A DNA stretch of 5,811 nt from the NCBI GenBank assembly GCA_964598695.1, contig CAZRDB010000255.1, positions 1-5,811 of the forward strand, given 5' to 3'. The notes below the pieces were generated by a model. It saw only the letters and a program-made list of their open reading frames with translations, did not search any database and was not told the origin of the DNA. The position numbers and the translations under genes were made by a program. Shown here piece by piece: positions 1 through 5,811 of the stretch. The DNA is from CAZRDB01 sp964598695. GTDB taxonomy: Bacteria; Armatimonadota; Zipacnadia; UBA1398. How positions within the stretch are numbered: position 1 is the first letter of the stretch; every line of letters begins with the position of its first letter.

Positions 1-1
1 C

Positions 2-328
2 ACCTACCTCCGCGGCCGGAAGAAGGACATGATCATCGTCGCGGGCGAGAACGTGTACGCGCTGGAGGTGGAGCGGGTCCTCGTCCAGCACCCCCGCATC
101 CTCGAGGCCGCCGTCGTGGGCGTTCCGGCGACGGGCGCGGCCTCGTACCTCGGCGAGCTGGTGAAGGCCGTCGTCGTGCTCGAGGGGGAGGAGCCCCTCG
201 CCCCCCAGGAGATCCGCCGGTTCTGCGCCGAGCGGATGGCGACCTACCAGGTCCCGGCCGTGATCGAGTTCCGCGCCGAGCTGCCGCGCACCCCGAGCGG
301 CAAGGTCCTCAAGCAGCAGCTCGTGTGA
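2..328 (+). CDS. AMP-forming acyl-CoA synthetase/ligase, C-terminal part (5' truncated)
   Basis: This is the last 108 codons of an adenylate-forming enzyme, which activates a carboxylic acid with ATP and transfers the acyl group to CoA (or another thiol). What is visible is the mobile C-terminal subdomain. The hinge motif GRKKDMIIVAGENVY lies at residues 5-19 of the fragment, followed by the EVE helix start, an HP..LEAAVVGVP strand, and the ending LPRTPSGKVLK. The invariant catalytic lysine of the adenylation half-reaction is K101 (codon 302-304), so the visible part looks functional. Small departures from the family pattern are VYALEVE for the usual VYPxEVE and YQVP for YKVP. The gene begins left of the window, so the core domain and acyl specificity cannot be judged; a fatty-acyl or aryl ligase are both possible. 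It ends with TGA at 326-328 and faces the prenyltransferase gene convergently. No ribosome binding site or start is in view. Confidence 0.93.
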   Translation, partial: TYLRGRKKDMIIVAGENVYALEVERVLVQHPRILEAAVVGVPATGAASYLGELVKAVVVLEGEEPLAPQEIRRFCAERMATYQVPAVIEFRAELPRTPSGKVLKQQLV

Positions 329-446
329 AGGGCAAGCCCCAGGCCCCCCCGGAGGGAACGCGCGGAGGACGAGCCCCGCGGGACGGCCGTGGCTCACGCC
401 CTCCAGGCGGGCCTTGTGCGCCTCAGCCCCGCGGCCGCAGGTGTTG

Positions 447-462
447 CCTCAGCCACCTGAGG
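447..462. repeat. Short perfect inverted repeat in convergent spacer
   Basis: CCTCAG and CTGAGG pair perfectly around a CCAC loop. An overlapping alternative pairs CAGGTG (438-443) with CACCTG (454-459), so two exclusive folds are possible. There is no T tract after it on either strand, so it is not a canonical intrinsic terminator. Confidence 0.4.
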
Positions 463-561
463 ACTGCCCTCTCTGCTCTTCCCCAAGGGACTGGGGCGGG
501 CGGGCCGCGCCGGCGCTCTCCAGCCGGGGGCTGCCAGCCCGCGGCGATCCCCTCGGGTGGT

Positions 562-601
562 CCGGAGGGGAACCCTCCGGCGGGCGTGGGCTGCGCCCAC
601 G
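562..601 (-). terminator. Tandem hairpins behind the prenyltransferase gene, probable terminator
   Basis: Two adjacent perfect hairpins lie just past the minus-strand stop at 610-612. The first met by transcription is a 7-bp stem, CGTGGGC with GCCCACG around a 3-nt loop (585-601), starting 8 nt after the stop. The second is an 8-bp stem, CCGGAGGG with CCCTCCGG around a 3-nt loop (562-580). Position and stem quality fit transcription termination. Neither is followed by a T run on the minus strand, so this would be a U-less terminator, a 3' stabilising structure, or part of a repeat element. Plus-strand transcripts from the ligase gene would form the same stems. Confidence 0.45.
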
Positions 602-609
602 GTCTTGGG

Positions 610-1515
610 CTAGAGATGCCCGAGCGCGCCGGGGTCGCCGGTGTGGGTGTAGACGATGGCGACGGCCGTGGCGATCCAGAGCAGAACGGCGAGCTGGATC
701 GGCCGGTCGGTGAGCAGCAGCTCTGAGGGCGCGTCGGCGGCGTGGTCTCCGCGCTCGAGGATGTACAGGTACCGGAGGATGCCGAAGGCGACGAACGGGG
801 TGGTCGCGACGAGCCACTCGGTGCCCATCTTGCGGACGGTGACCTCGGCGGTGCAGTAGATCGCGTAGCACAGGAGCGTCGAGCCGGCGAGGAGGGTGAT
901 GCTGCGGTCGAGGAACCGCGCGTTGTAGTAGCTGAGGACCATCCGCCGGGTCGAGGCATCGCTGCCGAGCCGCCCGATCTCGCCCCGCCGCTTGCCGAAG
1001 GAGAGGAGCAGGGCGAGGAAGAGCGTCGTGAGCAGTAGCCAGGGCGACGGCGGGATCGCCGTGGCGGCCGAGCCGAGCAGGACGCGGAGGACGAAGCCGG
1101 AGGCGACGATGAACAGCTCGACGATCGGCACGCTCTTCAGCCCGAGCGAGTACGCGATGGTGGTCGCGACGTAGATCGTCAAGACGCCAACGCTGACAAC
1201 GCCGAGGGCGGTGGCGATCCCGAAGGCGAGGAGGAACAGCGCGACCGCGACGGCCTGTGCGGCCCGCGGGCTGATCCGGCCGGCGGCGATGGGCCGATGG
1301 CGCTTGCGGGGGTGGAGGCGGTCGGCCTCGAGGTCCTGAACATCGTTGATGATGTAGTTGGCGCTGGCGGCGAAGCAGATCGCGAGGAAGGCGGCGACGG
1401 CCAGCAGGGCGTCGGGGAGATCGCCCGCCCTCTTGGCGAAGATGACCGGCGCGAAGACGAAGAGGTTCTTCGTCCACTGCTTCACTCGGAGTTGCTTGGC
1501 CCACAGACGGATCAT
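610..1515 (-). CDS. UbiA-family prenyltransferase, decaprenyl-phosphate phosphoribosyltransferase-like
   Basis: This 301-residue polytopic membrane protein belongs to the UbiA superfamily. It most resembles the branch typified by mycobacterial Rv3806c, which joins phosphoribosyl pyrophosphate to a polyprenyl phosphate as the first step towards the arabinose donor DPA. The first Asp-rich motif is NDVQDLEADRLHP at residues 57-69, followed by KRHRPIAAG (71-79), a hallmark of this branch. The second conserved block is YSLGLKSVPIVELF (122-135), with FVLR and GSAA just after it, then FGKRRGE (173-179) and ILRYLYILE (246-254). About eight or nine hydrophobic segments can be seen. The length matches the family. 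The ATG at 1515 gives the family-typical N-terminus (KQWTKNLFVFAP) but has no clear Shine-Dalgarno in the 15 nt before it. It lies 45 bp behind the RNase H-like gene on the same strand and is probably cotranscribed with it. Another polyprenyl acceptor or aromatic substrate is possible but less likely given the motif set. Confidence 0.9.
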   Translation of the reverse strand: MIRLWAKQLRVKQWTKNLFVFAPVIFAKRAGDLPDALLAVAAFLAICFAASANYIINDVQDLEADRLHPRKRHRPIAAGRISPRAAQAVAVALFLLAFGIATALGVVSVGVLTIYVATTIAYSLGLKSVPIVELFIVASGFVLRVLLGSAATAIPPSPWLLLTTLFLALLLSFGKRRGEIGRLGSDASTRRMVLSYYNARFLDRSITLLAGSTLLCYAIYCTAEVTVRKMGTEWLVATTPFVAFGILRYLYILERGDHAADAPSELLLTDRPIQLAVLLWIATAVAIVYTHTGDPGALGHL

Positions 1516-1560
1516 CGTGGGTGGAAGGGTTCGACGCGACCGCGCCCGGTCCTGCCTCGG

Positions 1561-2001
1561 CTAGGCGACGGCGGGGTCGAACAGGGACGGCTGGCCATCG
1601 CGGGGACGGGAGGCCGACGCCGGCGCGCGCGGGGCGTCGCGGAGCATCCCGAGCCGCACACGGCCGAACTGGTTGAGCCGCGAGCGGGCGAGCAGGAAGT
1701 GCTTCCCCAGCTCGGCGGGGACGGGCGTCCGGCGCTCGAGCAGGTCGATCAGCTCGGCGCTGTCGACGTAGACGCCGAGCCGGTGGATCCGGCGTCGCGC
1801 GGCCTCGCCGAGCACGCGCCAGACGGCGATCAGCAGGGGCTCGAGCGCGTTCTCGGCGCGGAGGGACTCAGTGAGAGACCACAGGGTCTCCGTCCCTTGG
1901 TGGAGCGAGATGCGAACCGTCCGGCTGTCGCCGATCGGCTCCGAGGCCACGACGAGTGCGTAGACAGAAGGGCTGCGTTCGGTGGTGGGTCTGCGTACCA
2001 T
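1561..2001 (-). CDS. Small protein with probable degenerate RNase H-like fold and QPSLF tail
   Basis: This is a 146-residue soluble protein. The real-gene call rests on codon use, with almost all codons ending in G or C up to the proposed ATG, and on co-orientation with the downstream prenyltransferase gene. I do not recognise a named family. The order of elements resembles RNase H-like (RVT_3-type) domains: a first strand VYALVVAS (13-20), a helix starting RAENALEPLLIAV (48-60) with E50 where the family has its catalytic Glu, and VYVDSAELIDLL (77-88) with D80 where it has an Asp. A further helix and a strand RLGMLRDAP (116-124) follow. The first catalytic Asp of strand 1 is absent, so nuclease activity is doubtful. 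The tail is basic and Ala/Pro-rich and ends QPSLFDPAVA (137-146), which looks like a beta-clamp-binding pentapeptide. The start is uncertain: GGAAGG lies 12 nt before this ATG, and the frame stays open upstream to 2298, but codon use there is not gene-like (about 33 of 86 codons end in A or T). Confidence 0.72.
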   Translation of the reverse strand: MVRRPTTERSPSVYALVVASEPIGDSRTVRISLHQGTETLWSLTESLRAENALEPLLIAVWRVLGEAARRRIHRLGVYVDSAELIDLLERRTPVPAELGKHFLLARSRLNQFGRVRLGMLRDAPRAPASASRPRDGQPSLFDPAVA

Positions 2002-2251
2002 GGGCCTCACCCGCCTTCCGGTCTTGCCCGTTTGCTCCGGTCGCGTACCTCCCCGTGAGCCCCCCCGTTGGCGAGGGGTTTCGCGTGCAGCTTTCACTCT
2101 CATTATCCCCGAAACTCTTCCCTTATCTGACGTTATGATCGGGCCAAGGATGCATTCCGAGGAGCCCTTTTCCGCGCGGCGACGCGCGATGGATGGCGCT
2201 CCGTACAGAGGGTGCCCCAGGGGAGACGATTGCTTACATCTGTGTGTAGGC

Positions 2252-2267
2252 TTGTTCATACAAACAA
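2252..2267. promoter_or_regulatory. Palindrome overlapping the predicted transcription start, candidate operator
   Basis: TTGTT and AACAA form 5-bp inverted arms around a 6-bp centre (CATACA) that is itself partly symmetric. The site abuts the minus-strand -10 hexamer and covers the predicted start point, a usual place for a repressor. The cognate regulator is unknown; no regulator gene is in the window. Confidence 0.4.
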
Positions 2268-2295
2268 ATGTTACCATACCAATTCCTGGTGTCAA
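2268..2295 (-). promoter_or_regulatory. Sigma-70-type promoter for the RNase H-like/prenyltransferase operon
   Basis: On the minus strand a perfect -35 hexamer TTGACA (2290-2295) is followed after 16 bp by TAACAT (2268-2273), preceded by TG plus one base, an extended -10 element. In DNA this GC-rich such a match is unlikely by chance. Transcription would begin near 2261, leaving a leader of about 260 nt before the ATG at 2001, unless translation begins further upstream. Confidence 0.7.
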
Positions 2296-2413
2296 CACCC
2301 CTGCAAGACGAAATCCCCCTCTGGGCCGGCAGGGGAGCGCGCACGCGCCGCGAATGCTCGGGGTCGGGTGAGGGTGATCCCCCCCCGCGCGTTTGGCGAC
2401 AGCACGGTCGTTC

Positions 2414-2419
2414 GAGGAG
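2414..2419 (+). promoter_or_regulatory. Shine-Dalgarno candidate for the GH2 gene
   Basis: GAGGAG is the best ribosome binding sequence ahead of the GH2 start. It lies 14 nt before ATG 2434, longer than ideal, and 11 nt before the in-frame TTG at 2431. In-frame GTG codons at 2368 and 2374 lack a spaced Shine-Dalgarno, so ATG 2434 is preferred. Confidence 0.45.
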
Positions 2420-2433
2420 ATGGGGTTCCCTTG

Positions 2434-5400
2434 ATGGTTACATCGCTCGCAGTGGTCTCAGTCGCGGCGGCCGGGTTACTCGCGCCGGCGGCGCCGGCGG
2501 CCTGCACGATGGCACTCCCGCTCGATGGGCAGTGGATGCTCGCGCCCGATCCCGAGAACGCCGGCCGTGAGCAGGAGTGGTGGCGTGGGCCGGTCGAGGG
2601 CGCCCGGGAGACGCCGGTTCCCTGGATCATCCAGGAGGTGTTCGACGGCTACCACGGCGTCGCCTGGTACTGGCGCGACTTCACCCCCCCCGCCAACCCG
2701 AACGAGGGCGGCCGGTACGTGCTCCGGTTCTGGGCCGTCGACTACCTCTGCGATGTCTACCTGAACGACCGCAAGGTCGGCGCGCACGAGGGCGCCGAGG
2801 ATCCGTTCGAGTTCGATGTGACCGACTCCATCCGGCCCGGCGAGGCCAACCGTCTCGCGGTGCGCGTCCTGAACCCGACCTACGATCCCATCGACGGGAT
2901 CACGCTCCCCGAGACCCCCCACCGCAACAAGACGCACCCCTACAGCCCAGGCGCCGACTTCAACTACGGGGGGATCACCGACTCGGTCGAGCTGCTCGTC
3001 GCGCCGGCGGTCCGCGTGACCGACCTCTTCGTCCGTGCCGACCCGGCGACGGGAGAGGCCCGCGCGCGGATCGAGGTCACGAACGCCGGGGCCGCGGCCG
3101 AGGGCCGGCTCGCGCTGGCGATCGGACCCGCCGCCGAGGGCACGACGCTCGCCTGTGCCGCGCTCGACGGCCCGTTCCCGCCCGGCCTCTCCGTACACGA
3201 GGCGACCCTCCGGATCGAGAGCCCCCGTCTGTGGGACCTGAGCGACCCCTTCCTCTACCGCGTGACCGCGCGCGTCGAGGTCGGCGCCTCCTCGGACGAG
3301 ATGGCGGTCCGCACCGGCTACCGCGACTTCCGCTTCGAGCGCGGCGCGTTCCGGCTCAACGGCAAGCGCATCTACCTGGTCGGCTCGCATACGGGGGCCG
3401 ACACCCCGGTGGGAGTCCGCGTCCCCTATGACCTCGACCTGCTTCGGCGCGACCTGCTGAACGTGAAGGCGATGAACTTCAACATGCTCCGGTTCATCGC
3501 CGGCGTGGCGCGGCGTCGCCAACTCGACCTCGCCGACGAGCTGGGCCTCCTCGTGTACGAGGAGTGCTTCGCCGGCTGGGGGCTCGCCGACTCGCGCTGG
3601 ATGCCCGAGCGCTTCGACCACGCGACCGTCGGGATGATCCGCCGCGATCGCAACCACCCGAGCGTGGTGATCTGGGGGCTCCTGAACGAGACCGTCCCGG
3701 GGCCGGTGCTCTCCCACGCGGTCGACGCGCTGCCGCTCGTGCGGGAGCACGACGACAGCCGCGTTGTGCTGCTGAACAGCGGCCGGTGGGACACCGCGCC
3801 GAGCCTCGCGCTCACCCCGGGCCTCGTCGCCATGCGGCCGCGCCGCCAGCAGCTCCCCGCGGTCATCGCGAACGTGGGCCCGGGCCCCGTGACGCTCGCC
3901 GACAGCACCTGGCAGCCGGGCCAGATCGCGCTCCATCCGGGGATCGAGGGCGAGCGCGCGGTGGTCCGCTGGATCTGCCCGCGCGACGGCGCCGTCCGGA
4001 TCTCCGCCGCGTTCCGGGGGATCGCCCAGAAGCCCACGACCTCGGATGTCCATGTCCTCCTGAACGACCGCGAGCTGTTCTCGTCCTTCATCAACGGGAA
4101 CGGCCAGGGCAACGAGGCCGGCTTCGAGGGCGAGGCTGTGGCGAAGGCGGGCGATACCCTCCTCTTCGTGGTCGGGATCGGCAACGAGCTGCCCCACAGC
4201 GACACCACGGCGCTTGAGCTTTCCATCGAGGCCGACGGCGAGACCGCGCGGCTGGGCAGCGCTCTCGACCGGGCCGGAGCCGACTGGTCGTTCGGCTGGA
4301 TGGCCGCCGACGCCGCGATGGGGCCTGAGGCGTTCCGCGCCTACGAACACTTCGACAAGGCCTTCGGCGGCGTGCCCGGGGGCCTCGCCAACCCCGGCTC
4401 CGCGGAGTGGGAGGAGACGCTGGCCGAGCAGCATCCGTACCAGAACGTGCCGCACACGGCGGCGATCATCGGCACGCTGCGCGCGCTCAACGGCAACGGC
4501 CTCCCGCTGTTCGTCTCGGAATACGGGATCGGCAGCGCGGTCGACTACTGGCGGCTGACGCGCCACTACGAGGCGCTCGGCAAGACCGAGTGCGAGGACG
4601 CCCGCGCGTACCGGGCCTGGCTCGATGCCTTCCTCGCCGACTACGCCCGTTGGGGGATGGACGAGGCCTTCGCCGGTCCCGCGGACTTCCTCCGCCAGTG
4701 CCTCGGCAAGATGGGCCGGCTCCGGGCCGAGGGCATCGACGCGCTGCGGGCCAACCCGAACATCGTCGCCTACAGCCTCACGGGGACGCAGGACCAGGCG
4801 CTGACGGGCGAGGGGCTCACGAGCACCTTCCGCGAGCTGAAGCCGGGCACCGTAGATGCGCTGAACGAGGCCTTCGCGCCGCTGCGGCTCTGCTCGTTCG
4901 CGACCCCCACGCACGTCTACCGCGGCGGGACGGTCCGGCTCGAGACGGTGCTCGCGAACGTCGACGTGCTCGCGCCGGGCGAGTACCCCGTCCGCGTACA
5001 GCTCATTGGCCCGGACGGAGGTCGACTGCTCGATCGGCGGGTCACGCTGACCGTCCCCGCCCCGACCGAGGAGGCGGACACGCCCTTCGCGACCCCGGCG
5101 TTCGATGCGGAGATCCCTGTCGATGGACCCGCCGGCCGATACCGCTTCGTCGCGACGCTCGAGCAGGGCGGCGCGGCGACCGGCGGCGAGGCGCCGCTCT
5201 GCGTGTACGACGCGGCCGCGATGCCCGAGGTCGAGGGGACGATCGCGCGCGTGGGCGACGACCCCGACCTCGATCGCTGGCTCGCCGAGCACGCGATCGC
5301 CGTAGCGCCGCTCGCAGAGGCGCCCGAGGCACGAACGATCCTCGTGGCGGGCGCACCGCCGGCCGATCCCGCGATGTGGGAGGCCCTGAAGGCGCGGGTC

Positions 5401-5811
5401 GAGGCGGGCGCGGCCGCGGTCTTCCTTACCCCGGCGACGCTCGCACGCGGTGACGATCCGCTCGGCTGGCTCCCGCTCGAGCCGAAGGGTGGGCTCTCCA
5501 CGATCTGGAGCTGGCTCTACCTCAAGGACGAGTGGGCCAAGCGCCACCCGATCTTCGATGGGCTGCAGTCCGGCGGCCTGCTCGACTACACGGTGTACGG
5601 GGACCTCCTGCCCGGCACGGTCTACATCGACCAGCCGGCGGAGACGGAGGCCATCGCGGGCGCCTGCAAGACCTCGCAGGGCTACGCGGCGGGCCTCCAC
5701 CTCCTGGCCCGGCCGCTGGGCGCGGGTCGCGTGGTGCTCAACACCCTGCTCATCCGCGAGAACCTCGGTCCGCACCCCGTGGCCGAGCGCCTGCTGCGGA
5801 ACCTGCTGCGG
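2434..5811 (+). CDS. Large GH2 glycoside hydrolase with inserted beta-sandwich module and amidotransferase-like tail (3' truncated)
   Basis: The frame runs 1126 codons to the window edge without a stop. The protein is a family GH2 beta-glycosidase (beta-galactosidase/beta-glucuronidase/beta-mannosidase-like), which cleaves beta-linked sugars by a retaining mechanism. An Ala-rich hydrophobic N-terminus (residues 1-23) may be a signal peptide, though it lacks the usual basic residues. The GH2 sugar-binding jelly roll spans about 30-190 (YHGVAWYWRDF, then VDYLCDVYLNDRKVGAHEG), an Ig-like domain about 190-300, and the catalytic barrel begins near 300 (FRLNGKRIYLVGSH). The acid/base motif is WGLLNE, with E419. 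The nucleophile motif is PLFVSEYG, with E696. Between them sits an extra module (about 470-600) with STWQPGQIALHPG, AVVRW and SDVHVLLND. After the barrel come an Ig-like region (about 815-925) and a class I amidotransferase-like domain (from about 935) with GAGRVVLNTLLIRENLG near the end. Substrate cannot be fixed from sequence. The gene reads away from the minus-strand pair and may start a carbohydrate-use operon. Confidence 0.92.
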   Translation, partial: MVTSLAVVSVAAAGLLAPAAPAACTMALPLDGQWMLAPDPENAGREQEWWRGPVEGARETPVPWIIQEVFDGYHGVAWYWRDFTPPANPNEGGRYVLRFWAVDYLCDVYLNDRKVGAHEGAEDPFEFDVTDSIRPGEANRLAVRVLNPTYDPIDGITLPETPHRNKTHPYSPGADFNYGGITDSVELLVAPAVRVTDLFVRADPATGEARARIEVTNAGAAAEGRLALAIGPAAEGTTLACAALDGPFPPGLSVHEATLRIESPRLWDLSDPFLYRVTARVEVGASSDEMAVRTGYRDFRFERGAFRLNGKRIYLVGSHTGADTPVGVRVPYDLDLLRRDLLNVKAMNFNMLRFIAGVARRRQLDLADELGLLVYEECFAGWGLADSRWMPERFDHATVGMIRRDRNHPSVVIWGLLNETVPGPVLSHAVDALPLVREHDDSRVVLLNSGRWDTAPSLALTPGLVAMRPRRQQLPAVIANVGPGPVTLADSTWQPGQIALHPGIEGERAVVRWICPRDGAVRISAAFRGIAQKPTTSDVHVLLNDRELFSSFINGNGQGNEAGFEGEAVAKAGDTLLFVVGIGNELPHSDTTALELSIEADGETARLGSALDRAGADWSFGWMAADAAMGPEAFRAYEHFDKAFGGVPGGLANPGSAEWEETLAEQHPYQNVPHTAAIIGTLRALNGNGLPLFVSEYGIGSAVDYWRLTRHYEALGKTECEDARAYRAWLDAFLADYARWGMDEAFAGPADFLRQCLGKMGRLRAEGIDALRANPNIVAYSLTGTQDQALTGEGLTSTFRELKPGTVDALNEAFAPLRLCSFATPTHVYRGGTVRLETVLANVDVLAPGEYPVRVQLIGPDGGRLLDRRVTLTVPAPTEEADTPFATPAFDAEIPVDGPAGRYRFVATLEQGGAATGGEAPLCVYDAAAMPEVEGTIARVGDDPDLDRWLAEHAIAVAPLAEAPEARTILVAGAPPADPAMWEALKARVEAGAAAVFLTPATLARGDDPLGWLPLEPKGGLSTIWSWLYLKDEWAKRHPIFDGLQSGGLLDYTVYGDLLPGTVYIDQPAETEAIAGACKTSQGYAAGLHLLARPLGAGRVVLNTLLIRENLGPHPVAERLLRNLLR

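Larger units (their letters stand above)
329..609. other. Convergent intergenic spacer with multiple hairpins
   Basis: This 281-bp spacer separates two converging genes. Reading frames through it show no recognisable protein and are best treated as chance openings in GC-rich DNA. It is rich in perfect short inverted repeats: 6-bp arms at 447-462, 5-bp arms at 521-533 and 528-540 (mutually exclusive), 8-bp arms at 562-580 and 7-bp arms at 585-601. A near-copy of one hairpin arm, CCGGAGGGAAC, also occurs at 349-359. Direct repeats of 10 bp (AGCCCCGCGG at 372-381 and 425-434) and 9 bp (GCCTCAGCC at 420-428 and 446-454) are present. Likely roles are bidirectional termination or a dispersed palindromic (REP-like) element; sequence alone does not decide. 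Confidence 0.55.
2002..2433. other. Divergent intergenic region, AT-richer regulatory stretch
   Basis: About 430 bp lie between the start of the RNase H-like gene and the GH2 start. The part from about 2085 to 2295 is clearly poorer in GC than the rest of the window and carries the minus-strand promoter and palindrome. A hairpin with six G/C pairs and a GCGA tetraloop (plus-strand sense) is at 2173-2188. A run of eight C residues is at 2379-2386. I found no convincing sigma-70-type promoter reading towards the GH2 gene; TATGAT at 2134-2139 has a good -10 look but no -35 at the right distance. No RNA family was recognised. Confidence 0.6.

Noticed and set aside
449..1504. A 351-codon minus-strand frame overlapping the prenyltransferase gene
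   Set aside because: It is Arg/Pro-rich with no hydrophobic segments or motifs and lies out of frame with a gene whose membrane segments and UbiA motifs are unmistakable.
1297..2058. A 253-codon plus-strand frame across the RNase H-like gene and its flank
   Set aside because: It is antisense to two better supported genes, has no recognisable domain and has no good ribosome binding site.
2173..2188. Hairpin with six G/C pairs and a GCGA tetraloop as a structured RNA
   Set aside because: It is one isolated CG-repeat stem with no surrounding conserved RNA architecture; alternating CGCGCG arises easily in such DNA.
2379..2386. Run of eight C upstream of the GH2 gene as a phase-variation tract
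   Set aside because: C runs of 6-8 are common in this GC-rich sequence (seven also at 344-350), and this one lies outside the coding frame and not at a recognisable promoter spacer.
2420..2434. Four-codon frame (ATG to TGA) overlapping the GH2 start as TGATG, possible translational coupling
   Set aside because: The GAGGAG directly abuts this ATG with no spacer, so initiation there is implausible. The overlap is probably chance.
2476..5775. A 1099-codon open frame on the minus strand, antisense to the GH2 gene
   Set aside because: Its translation is a low-complexity Arg/Gly/Val/Glu/Asp mix with no domain. It mirrors the GH2 codons, and strong third-position G/C in the sense gene suppresses antisense stops. 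The sense frame has clear GH2 motifs over the same span.

Overview
The window is GC-rich (roughly 70% by eye) bacterial DNA with very strong third-position G/C in the coding stretches. It holds four protein genes, two cut by the window edges. Large secreted-type GH2 glycosidases with an amidotransferase-like tail and an inserted beta-sandwich module suggest a polysaccharide-degrading lineage such as Armatimonadota or Planctomycetota. That assignment is an inference; no rRNA or other marker is present.

Layout. Positions 2-328 (+) are the C-terminal end of an AMP-forming acyl-CoA synthetase/ligase. Positions 329-609 are a convergent intergenic spacer with several perfect short hairpins, two of them directly behind the next gene's stop on the minus strand. 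Positions 610-1515 (-) encode a UbiA-superfamily membrane prenyltransferase that closely resembles decaprenyl-phosphate phosphoribosyltransferase. Positions 1561-2001 (-) encode a small protein with a probable degenerate RNase H-like fold and a C-terminal QPSLF motif. These two minus-strand genes are 45 bp apart and probably form one transcription unit. Positions 2002-2433 are a divergent intergenic region, AT-richer in its middle, with a near-consensus minus-strand promoter and an overlapping palindrome. Positions 2434-5811 (+) are a long, 3'-truncated GH2 glycoside hydrolase of at least 1126 residues.

The genes do not form one obvious pathway. The acyl-CoA ligase ends an upstream unit, the minus-strand pair is a small lipid-linked-sugar/unknown operon, and the GH2 gene starts a divergent sugar-degradation unit. 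The features most worth a second look are the roughly 190-residue expansion between the two catalytic glutamates of the GH2 enzyme, the RNase H-like protein with a possible sliding-clamp tail, the promoter/operator in the divergent region, and the structured convergent spacer. I saw no CRISPR array, tRNA, rRNA, transposase or other unmistakable novel system.
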